NCBI GenBank assembly: GCA_028287205.1 | Contig: JAQBQC010000284.1 | Location: forward strand, 1 to 14,429 | Length of the DNA stretch: 14,429 bases | Direction: 5' to 3' | Source: Gemmatimonadota bacterium | GTDB lineage: Bacteria; Gemmatimonadota; Gemmatimonadetes; Gemmatimonadales; Gemmatimonadaceae | In this document: positions 6,655 through 14,429 of the stretch, piece after piece | Layout: each line of letters starts with the position of its first letter | How positions within the stretch are numbered: the first letter of the stretch is position 1 | Program-made: the position numbers and the translations under genes | Notes under the pieces: generated by a model | Seen by the model: only the letters and a program-made list of their open reading frames with translations | Database searches by the model: none | Told to the model about the DNA's origin: nothing

Positions 6655-7859
6655 TCGGAGCGGTCCTCGTCGCGCTGCAGCTCGCGTCCACGACGCCTTC
6701 CGTTCTGTCCGTTCGCGCAGGCGACAGCGAGAGCATCGTACCCCTCGTCGAGACGAACCTCGGCGCCGCGATCTCGCTCGAGCGCCTCGCGCCCCTGGTC
6801 CCGCTCACCATCTCCGCGCTCGGCAACGGCCGCTTCGCCGTGAAGGTTGCCGGCGTCGACATGGAGCTTCGCGATCAGCTTCCGTACGCGCGCGTGAGCG
6901 GGCAGATCGTGCCGCTCGCGGCCGCGCCGTTCGTCGCGGATGGACATCTGCTCGTACCCTTCGAGATCGTTGCGGAGCTGCTGCCGCGGGTCGCCACGGA
7001 TCGCGTGCGCTACAACGCCGCGCGCGCCGAGCTCCGCTTCACGGGCGCCGCTGCGCCATCGAGTGTCGCGCTCATTCCTGCGTCGGACGCCACGGCGAAG
7101 CGCGCCTCGCCGACGCGCCCGGGCGTGCGCGCGCGCAAGCGGCGCATCGTCGTCGACGCGGGACACGGCGGCGTGGACAGCGGAATGCACGGGCCGATCC
7201 GCGGGTCGTGGACGATCTATGAAAAGAACATCACGCTGGCCGTGGCGCAGAAGCTCGACACGGCGCTTCGCGCGCGCGGCATGGACGTGACGATGACGCG
7301 CACACGAGACACGCTGATCGCGCTCGACGATCGCGGCAAGATTGCGAACGAGGTGCACGGCGATGTCTTCGTGTCGATTCACGTGAACGCGGCGAATCTC
7401 GCGTGGAAAAAGCCCGCGGAGGCGCGCGGCTACGAGACGTACTTCCTGGCCGAGGCGAAGACGGAGGATGCAAAGCGCGTCGAGCGGATGGAAAACGAAT
7501 CGGTGCACTTCGAGACCAGCTCGTCGAGCGAGAAGGACGATCCGCTCACCTTCATCAAGCTGGACATGGCGCAGAACGAGCATCTGCGCGAGTCGAGCGA
7601 GCTCGCGGCGATGATCCAGCGCCGGCTCGGCCTCATGCACCCGGGACCGAGCCGCGGAGTGAAGCAGGCGGGGTTCCGCGTGCTGGTCACGGCGTACATG
7701 CCCGCGGTGCTCGTCGAGATTGGCTTCGGGACGAACGCCGAAGAGGCGCGGTTCATCAACAATCCGTCGCGGCAGCGCGACATCGCGAATGCCGTGGCCG
7801 CGGCCGTTGGCGAATATCTCGATCACTACGAGCGCAGGCTCGGCAGCACTACACCGTGA
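6651..7859 (+). CDS. N-acetylmuramoyl-L-alanine amidase (Amidase_3) with N-terminal stalk domain
   Basis: 402 residues. It is a zinc amidase that cuts the amide between MurNAc and the stem peptide in peptidoglycan. The C-terminal catalytic domain (about 165-395) shows VVDAGHGG with His172, Glu191 in YEKNITL, SIHVNA with His244, and VLVEIGFGTNAEEARF with catalytic Glu356. The N-terminal 130 residues (for example VPLVETNLGAAIS, HLLVPFEIVAELLP and VRYNAARAELRFTG) resemble the copper-amine-oxidase N-terminal-like domain found in cell-wall proteins. Residues 1-20 are hydrophobic but lack the usual basic n-region, so export is likely but the signal is atypical. A basic linker (RKRR) precedes the catalytic domain. 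The gene overlaps smpB upstream and pyrD downstream. Confidence 0.92.
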   Translation: MIGAVLVALQLASTTPSVLSVRAGDSESIVPLVETNLGAAISLERLAPLVPLTISALGNGRFAVKVAGVDMELRDQLPYARVSGQIVPLAAAPFVADGHLLVPFEIVAELLPRVATDRVRYNAARAELRFTGAAAPSSVALIPASDATAKRASPTRPGVRARKRRIVVDAGHGGVDSGMHGPIRGSWTIYEKNITLAVAQKLDTALRARGMDVTMTRTRDTLIALDDRGKIANEVHGDVFVSIHVNAANLAWKKPAEARGYETYFLAEAKTEDAKRVERMENESVHFETSSSSEKDDPLTFIKLDMAQNEHLRESSELAAMIQRRLGLMHPGPSRGVKQAGFRVLVTAYMPAVLVEIGFGTNAEEARFINNPSRQRDIANAVAAAVGEYLDHYERRLGSTTP

Positions 7860-8785
7860 CGAACGAGCTCCTCGCTGTCGACGTCGCGGGGATCCGCTTT
7901 CAGAACCCCGTGTTGCTCGCCTCCGGAACCGCCGCGTACGGGCGAGAGATCGCGGGAGTGATCGATCTCGAGGCGCTGGGCGGAATCGTGACGAAGGCGG
8001 TGAGCATGCAGCCGCGCAAGGGCGCGCCTCCGCTGCGCGTGATCGATGCGGGCGGCGGAATGCTGAACGCGATCGGGCTCGCGAATCCCGGCGTCGCGAG
8101 TGTGCGCGCGAACGACCTTCCCTGGCTGGCGACGAACGTGTCGCGTGCGCGCGTGCTCGTGAACGTCGTCGGCGACATCGTCGAGGACTATCCCGCGGTG
8201 ATCAACGCGCTCGAGAGTGTTGCCGGGATCGATGGCTTCGAGCTGAACGTGAGCTGCCCGAATACGAAGGCGGGTGGCGTCGAGTTCGGTGCGGATCCGC
8301 GCGCGCTGCGTGAGGTGGTGAGCAGCTCGCGCGCGGCGACGGGGCTGCCGATCTTCGTCAAGCTCAGTCCCGCGCTGTCCGACATCGCGGGCGCGGCGAA
8401 GATTGCCGTGGATGCAGGCGCGGATGCGATCACGCTCGTGAACACGCTTCCGGCGCTCGTGGTCGACGTGGAGCGGCGGCGTCCCGCGCTCGGCTTCGGC
8501 ACCGGCGGGTTGAGCGGTGCTGCGCTGCTCCCCGTGGGCGTGCGAGCGACGTGGATGGTCCGTCGCGCCGTTCGTGTGCCGATCGTGGGAGTGGGGGGAA
8601 TCGCGAGCGGGACCGATGCGGTACAATATCTCATGGCCGGCGCATCGCTGGTGGCGATGGGAACGGCGGCGCTGCGCGACCCGCGCGCGCCGGAGCGCGT
8701 GGTGCGCGAGCTCGAGGCCTGGTGCCGCGCACATGATGTTCGCGCCGTGCGCGATCTCACCGGAACTCTGGAGTGGACGACATGA
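7856..8785 (+). CDS. pyrD: Dihydroorotate dehydrogenase, class 1
   Basis: 309 residues. It oxidises dihydroorotate to orotate, the fourth step of UMP synthesis, in the cytoplasm. Motifs: NPVLLASGTAAYGRE near the N-terminus, GGIVTKAVS, NAIGLANPG, NVSCPNTKAGG with catalytic Cys134 (class 2 enzymes have Ser here), FVKLSPALSDI, and the FMN phosphate-binding VGVGGIASGTDAVQYLMAGA. The length and Cys suggest class 1, most likely the NAD-linked 1B form; its usual partner pyrK is not in the window. The start is GTG overlapping the amidase stop (GTGA, 7856-7859); no ATG start is available at the expected N-terminus. The stop overlaps the pyrF start. Confidence 0.93.
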   Translation: MTNELLAVDVAGIRFQNPVLLASGTAAYGREIAGVIDLEALGGIVTKAVSMQPRKGAPPLRVIDAGGGMLNAIGLANPGVASVRANDLPWLATNVSRARVLVNVVGDIVEDYPAVINALESVAGIDGFELNVSCPNTKAGGVEFGADPRALREVVSSSRAATGLPIFVKLSPALSDIAGAAKIAVDAGADAITLVNTLPALVVDVERRRPALGFGTGGLSGAALLPVGVRATWMVRRAVRVPIVGVGGIASGTDAVQYLMAGASLVAMGTAALRDPRAPERVVRELEAWCRAHDVRAVRDLTGTLEWTT

Positions 8786-9471
8786 AGTCACGCGCGATCG
8801 TCGCGCTCGATGTTCCGGATGCGGCGCAGGCCGACGCGCTCCTCGTGCGACTCGGCCCCGCTGCCGACTTCGTGAAGGTGGGGAGCGAGCTGTTCACGGC
8901 CGCGGGGCCGGAGCTCGTAGTGCGCATGCGCGCGGAGCAGCGCGATGTGTTTCTCGATCTCAAGTGGCACGACATCCCGACCACAGTGCGCAACGCGGCG
9001 CGGTCGGCATCGAAGCTCGATGTGCGCCTCGTGACGGTGCACGCGTCGGGCGGCCGCGCCATGCTCGACGCTGCGGTGGAAGGGGCGGGGAATACGTGCG
9101 GCGTGCTCGCGGTGACAGTGCTGACCTCGCTCGACGCCTCATCGCTTGGCCAGGCGTGGGGGCGCCCGATCGCGCAGATCGAGGACGAGGTGCTGCGGCT
9201 CGCGGAGCTCGCGCGCGGGGCGGGTGCGCACGGAATCGTCTGCAGCGGGGCGGAGGCGGCGGCCGTTCGCGCGACCTACGGAAATACCCTTCGGCTGCTC
9301 GTGCCCGGCATTCGGCTCGCGGGCGGGGATGCGCACGACCAGGCGAGAGTGGTGACGCCCGAGGCCGCCGTGGCGGCGGGCGCGACTTACCTGGTGCTCG
9401 GACGCGCAGTGACTGAGGCGACGGACCCGCGCGAGGCGCTCGCGACGGTCAGGCACGCGCTCGGCGCATAG
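8782..9471 (+). CDS. pyrF: Orotidine 5'-phosphate decarboxylase
   Basis: 229 residues. It decarboxylates OMP to UMP, the last step of the pathway. The type I OMP decarboxylase signature is present: Asp10 in VALDVPD, Lys32 in FVKVGSELF, the catalytic [10 protein letters not shown] with Asp59, Lys61 and Asp64, then [25 protein letters not shown] and the phosphate-binding [17 protein letters not shown] 8782 is chosen over an in-frame GTG at 8773 because GGAG (8770-8773) is 8 bases upstream and the ATG overlaps the pyrD stop (ATGA). The operon seems to end here; no terminator hairpin is obvious in the 25 bases before the next promoter. Confidence 0.96.
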   Translation: MKSRAIVALDVPDAAQADALLVRLGPAADFVKVGSELFTAAGPELVVRMRAEQRDVFLDLKWHDIPTTVRNAARSASKLDVRLVTVHASGGRAMLDAAVEGAGNTCGVLAVTVLTSLDASSLGQAWGRPIAQIEDEVLRLAELARGAGAHGIVCSGAEAAAVRATYGNTLRLLVPGIRLAGGDAHDQARVVTPEAAVAAGATYLVLGRAVTEATDPREALATVRHALGA

Positions 9472-9496
9472 CTTCCCCAAGCCCCATTTCCCCAGC

Positions 9497-9525
9497 TTGC
9501 CTTGCATGCCTAAGTCAGGTATATT
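9497..9525 (+). promoter_or_regulatory. Promoter of the rpmJ-rpsM-rpsK operon
   Basis: TTGCCT (9497-9502) and TATATT (9520-9525) are 17 bases apart. The -10 matches the consensus at five of six positions. The predicted start near 9532 leaves a leader of about 38 bases before the rpmJ GTG, containing its ribosome-binding site. It is the best sigma70-type promoter on the + strand in this window. Confidence 0.65.
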
Positions 9526-9569
9526 GCGAGACTTGGCCGGAAATTTTTACGTCACAACCGGAGTTTTTT

Positions 9570-9686
9570 GTGAAAGTCCGTAGCAGCGTGAAGCCTATCT
9601 GTGAGCACTGCAAAGTGGTCAAGCGTAACGGCGTGACCCGCATCATTTGCAAGCGCAACCCGAAGCACAAGCAGCGGCAGGGTTAA
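9570..9686 (+). CDS. rpmJ: 50S ribosomal protein L36
   Basis: 38 residues, starting at GTG with GGAG (9560-9563) 6 bases upstream. The protein begins [17 protein letters not shown] and ends with the family hallmark HKQRQG. The zinc ligands are Cys11, Cys14, Cys27 and His33, so it is the zinc-binding (C+) form. The spacing between Cys27 and the His is one residue longer than in the common 37-residue form. It is a small large-subunit protein of the ribosome. Its usual upstream neighbours infA and secY are absent; pyrF precedes it instead. rpsM follows after 3 bases. Confidence 0.96.
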   Translation: MKVRSSVKPICEHCKVVKRNGVTRIICKRNPKHKQRQG

Positions 9687-9689
9687 CGA

Positions 9690-10067
9690 ATGGCGCGAAT
9701 TGCAGGAGTCGATCTCCCTCGGGACAAGAAGGTCGAGATCGGACTCACGTACATCTTTGGTATCGGCCGTGAGCTCGCGCGCCGTATCGTCGAGAGCACC
9801 GGCGTCAGTGCCGATCTCCGCATCAAGGACCTCAACGATGCGGACGTCAACCGTCTTCGCCAGGCGATCGAGAAGGACTATCGCGTGGAAGGCGCGCTGC
9901 GCACCGAGGTGGCGATGAACATCAAGCGACTGATGGACATCGGCTCCTATCGGGGCATTCGCCACCGCCGCGGTCTTCCGGTGCGGGGCCAGCGCACGCA
10001 CACGAACGCGCGCACCAAGAAGGGTCCGCGTCGCGCGATCGCCGGCAAGAAGAAGATCACCAAGTAA
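9690..10067 (+). CDS. rpsM: 30S ribosomal protein S13
   Basis: 125 residues. S13 sits in the head of the small subunit and contacts the P-site tRNA and S19. Visible features: [21 protein letters not shown] at the start, a helix-two-turn-helix region ([16 protein letters not shown]), and the basic tail [27 protein letters not shown] followed by more lysines. ATG 9690 has AGGG (9679-9682) 7 bases upstream and lies 3 bases after rpmJ, so the two are co-transcribed. Confidence 0.97.
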   Translation: MARIAGVDLPRDKKVEIGLTYIFGIGRELARRIVESTGVSADLRIKDLNDADVNRLRQAIEKDYRVEGALRTEVAMNIKRLMDIGSYRGIRHRRGLPVRGQRTHTNARTKKGPRRAIAGKKKITK

Positions 10068-10093
10068 TCCGCGAACGAACTGCGTCGAAGGTG

Positions 10094-10118
10094 GAGCGGG
10101 TGCGACTCGCGCCCCGCC
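10094..10118 (+). other. GC-rich hairpin between rpsM and rpsK
   Basis: The 81-base rpsM-rpsK gap holds a stem GCGGG (10096-10100) with CCCGC (10113-10117). It is continued after one bulged T by GCG (10102-10104) with CGC (10110-10112), and has a 5-base loop. It is followed by CGCCTTTACT, too few T residues for a firm terminator call. It could be a processing or attenuation element, or only GC-rich noise. Confidence 0.35.
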
Positions 10119-10148
10119 GCCTTTACTCTCAAGCTCTCTACACAGCGC

Positions 10149-10541
10149 ATGGCAACAGCGAAAACCGGCTCGGCCAAGAAGTCGAAGCGCGTCGTCGATC
10201 CCGAAGGGATTGCGCACGTCAACGCGACGTTCAACAACACGATGATCACCATTACCGACATGCACGGTAACACGATCTCGTGGGCGTCCTCGGGAAAGGC
10301 GGGCTTCAAGGGCAGCAAGAAGTCCACGCCGTTTGCCGCCACCGTTGCCGCCGAAGCCTGCGCGCGTGAAGCGCTCGGCCTTGGCCTCAAGCGCGTGCAC
10401 GTGCGCGTGCAGGGCCCTGGCAGCGGACGCGAGTCTGCGATCCAGGCGCTCGCCGCCGCCGGGCTGCAGGTTCGCTCGATCAAGGATGTCACCCCGATTC
10501 CGCACAACGGCTGCAGACCGCCGAAGCGTCGTCGCGTGTGA
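10149..10541 (+). CDS. rpsK: 30S ribosomal protein S11
   Basis: 130 residues. S11 is on the platform of the small subunit near the mRNA exit. Family blocks are plain: [74 protein letters not shown] and the end [14 protein letters not shown]. The start ATG has no strong Shine-Dalgarno sequence. rpsD, which follows rpsK in the alpha operon of many bacteria, is missing; a strong hairpin and a 162-base gap separate rpsK from rpoA. Confidence 0.97.
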   Translation: MATAKTGSAKKSKRVVDPEGIAHVNATFNNTMITITDMHGNTISWASSGKAGFKGSKKSTPFAATVAAEACAREALGLGLKRVHVRVQGPGSGRESAIQALAAAGLQVRSIKDVTPIPHNGCRPPKRRRV

Positions 10542-10546
10542 TCACG

Positions 10547-10573
10547 AGAGCCGGGCCAGTCGCCCGGCTCTTT
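10547..10573 (+). terminator. Strong hairpin after rpsK, terminator or attenuator
   Basis: AGAGCCGGGC (10547-10556) and GCCCGGCTCT (10562-10571) form a perfect 10-bp stem with loop CAGTC, six bases after the rpsK stop. Only TTT follows, so termination may be partial. It could reduce read-through into rpoA or protect the upstream mRNA end. Confidence 0.6.
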
Positions 10574-10593
10574 GCAGGTGCACGGAAACGCAG

Positions 10594-10648
10594 TCGTACC
10601 ACTTGGGTCGGGACCCTAATTCCCATACGAGTTCACCGCGCATTAGGG
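10594..10648 (+). promoter_or_regulatory. Structured rpoA leader with alternative pairings
   Basis: Two pairings compete. One nests TCGTA (10594-10598)/TACGA (10626-10630) around the palindrome GGGTC-GG-GACCC (10605-10616). The other pairs CCCTAAT (10614-10620) with ATTAGGG (10642-10648) over a 21-base loop. Both need bases 10614-10616, so they exclude each other. A weak promoter-like pair, TTGGGT (10603-10608) and TACGAG (10626-10631) at 17 bases, overlaps. The leader could carry rpoA-specific regulation or a promoter; which one cannot be told from sequence alone. Confidence 0.35.
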
Positions 10649-10703
10649 GCGGGGTGAAGCGTCGCCGGGCAGATCCGGTGAGACCGAATGAGGATATTCA
10701 ATC

Positions 10704-11768
10704 ATGGTTCAGGCAATCGATCTAACAGGGCTGGTTCGTCCGGCTCTCGTCGAAGCGACGAAGCGGGAGGACAACCCCAACGTCGCCGAATTCCGGATGC
10801 AGCCGCTCGAGCGGGGCTTCGGACATACGCTGGGCAACGCGATGCGTCGCCTCCTCCTGTCGTCGCTGCGCGGCTCCGGAGTGTGGGCGTTCCGTATCGA
10901 CGGTGTGCTGCACGAGCATCAGACCATTCCGGGCGTCGTCGAGGATGTCCACCAGATCATCGGCAACCTCAAGTCGCTCACGCTGCAGCTGGCCGATGAT
11001 GTCGACGAGGCTGTCCTCCGCATTCGCAAGACGGAAGCGGGCCCCGTCACCGCCGGCGACATCGAGCAGTCGGGCGTCGTTCGCATCGGCGATCCGCGTC
11101 ACCACCTGTTCACGCTGCAGGACGAGCGCGAGCTGAACGTCGAGCTGTACGTCAACAAGGGACGCGGCTACGTCGAGGCCGATCAGCATCCGCTGGATCG
11201 CGGCCTCCCGGTCGACCTCGTTCGCGTGGACTCGATCTACAACCCCGTACGTCGTGCGAACTTCTCGGTGGCCGAGACGCGCGTCGGACAGCGCACCGAC
11301 TACGATCGGTTGACGCTCACCGTCGAGACGAACGGCACGATCACCCCCGAGGAAGCGGTGAGCTATGCCGCCGCGCTGGCGCAGACGCACTTCCAGTTCT
11401 TCGCCAACTTCGGCTCGCATGCGCAGGGCTCGGTGTCGTCCAATGGCGAGCATTCGGCAGACGGCCTGCGTCTGTCGCAGCTCTTCAAGACGCCGATCGA
11501 CGAGCTGGAGCTGTCCGTCCGCTCGGTGAACTCGCTCAAGAACTCGGACATCCGCACCCTCGGCGATCTCGTTCGCCAGACGGAGGCGCAGATGCTCCAG
11601 GTGAAGAATTTCGGTAAGAAGTCGCTGCAGGAGATCGCCGATCTCCTCGAGCGTGAAGGGCTGAATTTCGGGATGCGCTACGATGACGGCGCCGAGGGTG
11701 TGCGTGTGTCCGATTGGGGAACGGCTCCCAGTCGCGCCGCCGCTGCCGCGCCAGACGACGAGGAGTAG
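10704..11768 (+). CDS. rpoA: RNA polymerase alpha subunit
   Basis: 354 residues. Alpha dimerises to nucleate RNA polymerase assembly and its C-terminal domain binds promoter UP elements and activators. The N-terminal domain shows the dimer helix RGFGHTLGNAMRRLLLSSL and later NKGRGYVEAD and VDSIYNPVRRANFSVAETRVGQ typical of bacterial alpha. The C-terminal domain carries SVRSVNSLKNSDIRTLGDLV with Arg273 (equivalent to E. coli Arg265) and NFGKKSLQEI. The protein ends in an Ala-rich acidic tail. GAGGA (10690-10694) 9 bases before the ATG fixes the start. The N-terminal 30 residues before the dimer region are slightly longer than in E. coli. rplQ follows after 6 bases. Confidence 0.98.
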   Translation: MVQAIDLTGLVRPALVEATKREDNPNVAEFRMQPLERGFGHTLGNAMRRLLLSSLRGSGVWAFRIDGVLHEHQTIPGVVEDVHQIIGNLKSLTLQLADDVDEAVLRIRKTEAGPVTAGDIEQSGVVRIGDPRHHLFTLQDERELNVELYVNKGRGYVEADQHPLDRGLPVDLVRVDSIYNPVRRANFSVAETRVGQRTDYDRLTLTVETNGTITPEEAVSYAAALAQTHFQFFANFGSHAQGSVSSNGEHSADGLRLSQLFKTPIDELELSVRSVNSLKNSDIRTLGDLVRQTEAQMLQVKNFGKKSLQEIADLLEREGLNFGMRYDDGAEGVRVSDWGTAPSRAAAAAPDDEE

Positions 11769-11774
11769 ACTGCA

Positions 11775-12131
11775 ATGCGTCACAGAAAGGCTGGACGGCA
11801 GCTCCGTCGCACCAGTGAGCAGAAGCTCGCGCTCATGCGCAGCCTCGCGAAGTCACTGATCGAGCGGGGCGCGATCGAAACGACGGAAGCGAAGGCGAAG
11901 GAGCTGCGGCCGTTCGTCGAGAAGTTGATCACGAAGGCGAAGACCGGAACGCTGCATGCGCGGCGTCTCGCGGGTCGTCACATCCAGCAGCGCGAAACCG
12001 CCGACAAGCTCTTTCAGGAAGTCGGCGTCAAGTTCGCGACGCGCAATGGCGGCTATACGCGCATTCTCAAGGTCGGTCACCGCAAGGGTGACGGAGCCGA
12101 GATGGCGCGTATCGAGCTGATCGAGGGTTGA
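11775..12131 (+). CDS. rplQ: 50S ribosomal protein L17
   Basis: 118 residues. L17 lies near the peptide exit tunnel. The family pattern is clear: MRHRKAGRQLRRTSEQKLAL at the start, LIERGAIETTEAKAKELRPFVEKLIT in frame, and the GGYTRILKVGHRKGDGAEMARIEL end. AGGAG (11761-11765) within the last codons of rpoA is 9 bases before the ATG, so translation follows rpoA directly, as in most bacteria. Confidence 0.97.
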   Translation: MRHRKAGRQLRRTSEQKLALMRSLAKSLIERGAIETTEAKAKELRPFVEKLITKAKTGTLHARRLAGRHIQQRETADKLFQEVGVKFATRNGGYTRILKVGHRKGDGAEMARIELIEG

Positions 12132-12134
12132 GCG

Positions 12135-12347
12135 ATGTCGGGTAAAGAGTGCTACGTGTGCAAGAAGGGCGTGTCCTTCGGGAACAACGTCTCGCACGCG
12201 AACAACAAGGTGCGCCGCGTCTGGAAGCCGAATCTCCAGGTCGCGCGCATTCTGATCGACGACAAGATCACGAAGATCAAGGTCTGCACGCGCTGTCTCA
12301 GTGCGGGCAAGATCCAGCGTGCTCCCCGGGGGACGCGGGTCGCATGA
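12135..12347 (+). CDS. rpmB: 50S ribosomal protein L28, zinc-binding form
   Basis: 70 residues. Cys6, Cys9, Cys51 and Cys54 form two CxxC pairs (CYVC and CTRC), marking the zinc-binding version. The segments GNNVSHANNKVRRVWKPNLQ and the TKIKVCTRCLSAGKI end fit L28. GAGGG (12123-12127) lies 7 bases before the ATG and the gene starts 3 bases after rplQ. rpmB is more often found beside rpmG or alone, so its place at the end of the alpha operon is a useful marker of lineage. A terminator follows. Confidence 0.95.
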   Translation: MSGKECYVCKKGVSFGNNVSHANNKVRRVWKPNLQVARILIDDKITKIKVCTRCLSAGKIQRAPRGTRVA

Positions 12348-12369
12348 TCTTCCGCCCTTTCAGCATTGA

Positions 12370-13389
<1,020 letters not shown>

Positions 13390-13390
13390 C

Positions 13391-14347
13391 GTGCGCGCGC
13401 TGGTGACCGGCGCGGCCGGCTTCGCCGGCCAATGGTTGTGTCGTGAGCTGCTGCATTCCGGATGGGACGTGTGGGGCACGCGGCTCGATGACGCGCTGCC
13501 CCCCGGCGCGCTCGACACCGAGTCGGGCGACGCGGTGCACTGGTGGGAAGGTGATCTGCGCGCACCGACAGCGGCGCGCGACGCGCTCGACGCCGCAATG
13601 CCGGACGCGATCTTTCATCTCGCGGGCATCGCCCACGTACCCTCCGCGAACGCCGACCCGGCGGGCACGCTCGAGGTCAACGTGATCGTCGCGTCGCGCA
13701 TGCTCGGCGAAGTGCGCACGCGGCGCGCGGCGGGAACTCTGGACCCCGTTGTCGTGGTGATCGGCAGCGGCGAGCAGTATGGCCGCCACGACGCCGCGGA
13801 GCTGCCGCTCACCGAAGAAGCCGCGCAGCGCCCCATGGGCGTCTACGCGGCCTCGAAGGCCGCGCAGGAGGTGCTCGCGCTCGAGGCGCATCGCACGGGC
13901 GGCGTGCGTGTGATCTCCGTGCGCCCGTTCAATCACACGGGGCCGGGCCAGTCGCCGAACTTCGTCATTCCCGCGCTCGTCCGTCGCGCGGTCGCGCTGC
14001 GCGGAACGACGAAATCGCTGGTGATGGGAAACACCGACACCGTTCGCGACTTCTCGCACGTGGAAGACGTCGCGCGCGCCTACGTGGCGCTTGCGGAGCG
14101 CGGTGTGGCCGGCGAGGCGTACAACATCGCGAGCGGCGTCGGCACCGACATGGCCTCGCTCGCGCAGCGCATCCTTGCCCTCGCCGGCGTAGACGCGAAA
14201 TTGCAGACGGACCCCGCGCTCGTTCGCCCGGCGGATGTTCCGGCGCTCGTCGGCAGCGCCGCCAAGCTGCGCGCGGCAACCGCCTGGGCTCCGCGTCACT
14301 CGCTCGATTCCATTCTCGAAGAGCTCATCCGTGCCGCGTCGCACTGA
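13391..14347 (+). CDS. rmd: GDP-4-keto-6-deoxy-D-mannose reductase (Rmd type)
   Basis: 318 residues from GTG, one base after the gmd stop. It is an NAD(P)H-dependent short-chain reductase: [11 protein letters not shown] at the start, [35 protein letters not shown] with Tyr152 and Lys156, and [19 protein letters not shown]. The last block is typical of Rmd, which reduces the Gmd product to GDP-D-rhamnose. The related GDP-6-deoxytalose reductase is possible; Fcl (GDP-fucose synthase) is less likely from the motifs. The product would feed O-antigen or other surface glycan. Its 3' end overlaps carB by 17 bases. No strong Shine-Dalgarno sequence is seen. Confidence 0.87.
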   Translation: MRALVTGAAGFAGQWLCRELLHSGWDVWGTRLDDALPPGALDTESGDAVHWWEGDLRAPTAARDALDAAMPDAIFHLAGIAHVPSANADPAGTLEVNVIVASRMLGEVRTRRAAGTLDPVVVVIGSGEQYGRHDAAELPLTEEAAQRPMGVYAASKAAQEVLALEAHRTGGVRVISVRPFNHTGPGQSPNFVIPALVRRAVALRGTTKSLVMGNTDTVRDFSHVEDVARAYVALAERGVAGEAYNIASGVGTDMASLAQRILALAGVDAKLQTDPALVRPADVPALVGSAAKLRAATAWAPRHSLDSILEELIRAASH

Positions 14348-14429
14348 CATACAGAAGATCCTGCTCATTGGCTCCGGCCCGATCGTGATCGGGCAGGGGG
14401 CCGAGTTCGATTACTCTGGCACGCAAGCG
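14331..14429 (+). CDS. carB: Carbamoyl-phosphate synthase large subunit, 3'-truncated by window edge
   Basis: The first 33 residues only, starting at GTG 14331 inside the end of rmd. The sequence [20 protein letters not shown] followed by [12 protein letters not shown] is the conserved N-terminus of CarB, the start of its first ATP-grasp half. CarB makes carbamoyl phosphate from bicarbonate, ammonia from the CarA glutaminase, and ATP, for pyrimidines and arginine. The frame is open to the last base. The 17-base overlap with rmd means that carB is probably co-transcribed and translationally coupled with the sugar nucleotide genes. carA is not in the window. Confidence 0.92.
   Translation, partial: MPRRTDIQKILLIGSGPIVIGQGAEFDYSGTQA

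Noticed and set aside
6618..7826. Long minus-strand open frame (402 codons) opposite the amidase gene
   Set aside because: It is an antisense shadow of a GC-rich gene with strong third-position bias: the translation is Arg/His/Glu-rich with no recognisable motif, while the + strand gene has a full catalytic site.
9552..10505. Minus-strand open frame of 317 codons across rpmJ-rpsM-rpsK
   Set aside because: It runs opposite three certain ribosomal protein genes and two intergenic gaps, and has no recognisable domain.
10722..11783. Minus-strand open frame of 353 codons opposite rpoA
   Set aside because: Mirror of the rpoA codon bias; no domain seen and rpoA is certain.
13414..13430. Perfect palindrome GGCCGGC-TTC-GCCGGCC near the rmd start
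   Set aside because: It encodes the conserved Gly/Ala-rich Rossmann loop, so GGC/GCC codons explain it; no sign of a site with other copies here.

Overview
This is a GC-rich, almost fully coding window from a bacterial chromosome. Every protein gene is on the + strand and the only minus-strand gene is one tRNA. The content is mostly housekeeping. The tight ATGA/GTGA gene overlaps, the leucine tRNA and ribosomal/RNA polymerase genes of bacterial type place it in Bacteria. The overall look (very GC-rich, Gram-negative-type lipoprotein and amidase, ribosomal cluster lacking rpsD and carrying rpmB) would fit Gemmatimonadota or a neighbouring phylum, but this assignment is inference only.

Region 1 (1-4845): a run of overlapping or closely spaced genes. 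It holds the 3' part of thioredoxin reductase (trxB), a glyoxalase II-like metallo-beta-lactamase-fold hydrolase, a four-helix DUF4149-type membrane protein, an AhpD/carboxymuconolactone-decarboxylase-like redox protein, an unrecognised secreted lipoprotein and an aspartase/class II fumarase family enzyme. The first four are linked by ATGA overlaps and look like one redox/detoxification-flavoured operon.

Region 2 (4846-6183): an Rrf2-family regulator with three cysteines, possibly a leaderless transcript, then an unrecognised helical protein. After these come a hairpin between convergent genes and tRNA-Leu(CAG) on the minus strand with a good sigma70-type promoter.

Region 3 (6184-9471): smpB, an N-acetylmuramoyl-L-alanine amidase, pyrD (class 1) and pyrF, joined by stop/start overlaps. 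Trans-translation, cell-wall hydrolysis and the late steps of UMP synthesis are thus co-transcribed.

Region 4 (9472-12402): a strong promoter, then rpmJ (too short for usual ORF cut-offs), rpsM, rpsK, a hairpin, a structured leader, rpoA, rplQ and rpmB, closed by an intrinsic terminator. This is a shortened alpha operon without infA upstream or rpsD inside.

Region 5 (12403-14429): gmd and a GDP-4-keto-6-deoxymannose reductase (rmd type), which together should make GDP-D-rhamnose (or a related GDP-6-deoxyhexose) for surface polysaccharide. The rmd gene overlaps by 17 bases the start of carB (carbamoyl-phosphate synthase large subunit), which runs off the window.

I did not find convincing evidence of a new defence, mobile or biosynthetic system. 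The points most worth a second look are the rpoA leader with mutually exclusive pairings, the Rrf2 regulator with its unusual cysteine spacing and direct-repeat promoter, the two unrecognised proteins, and the gmd-rmd-carB arrangement directly behind a terminator.
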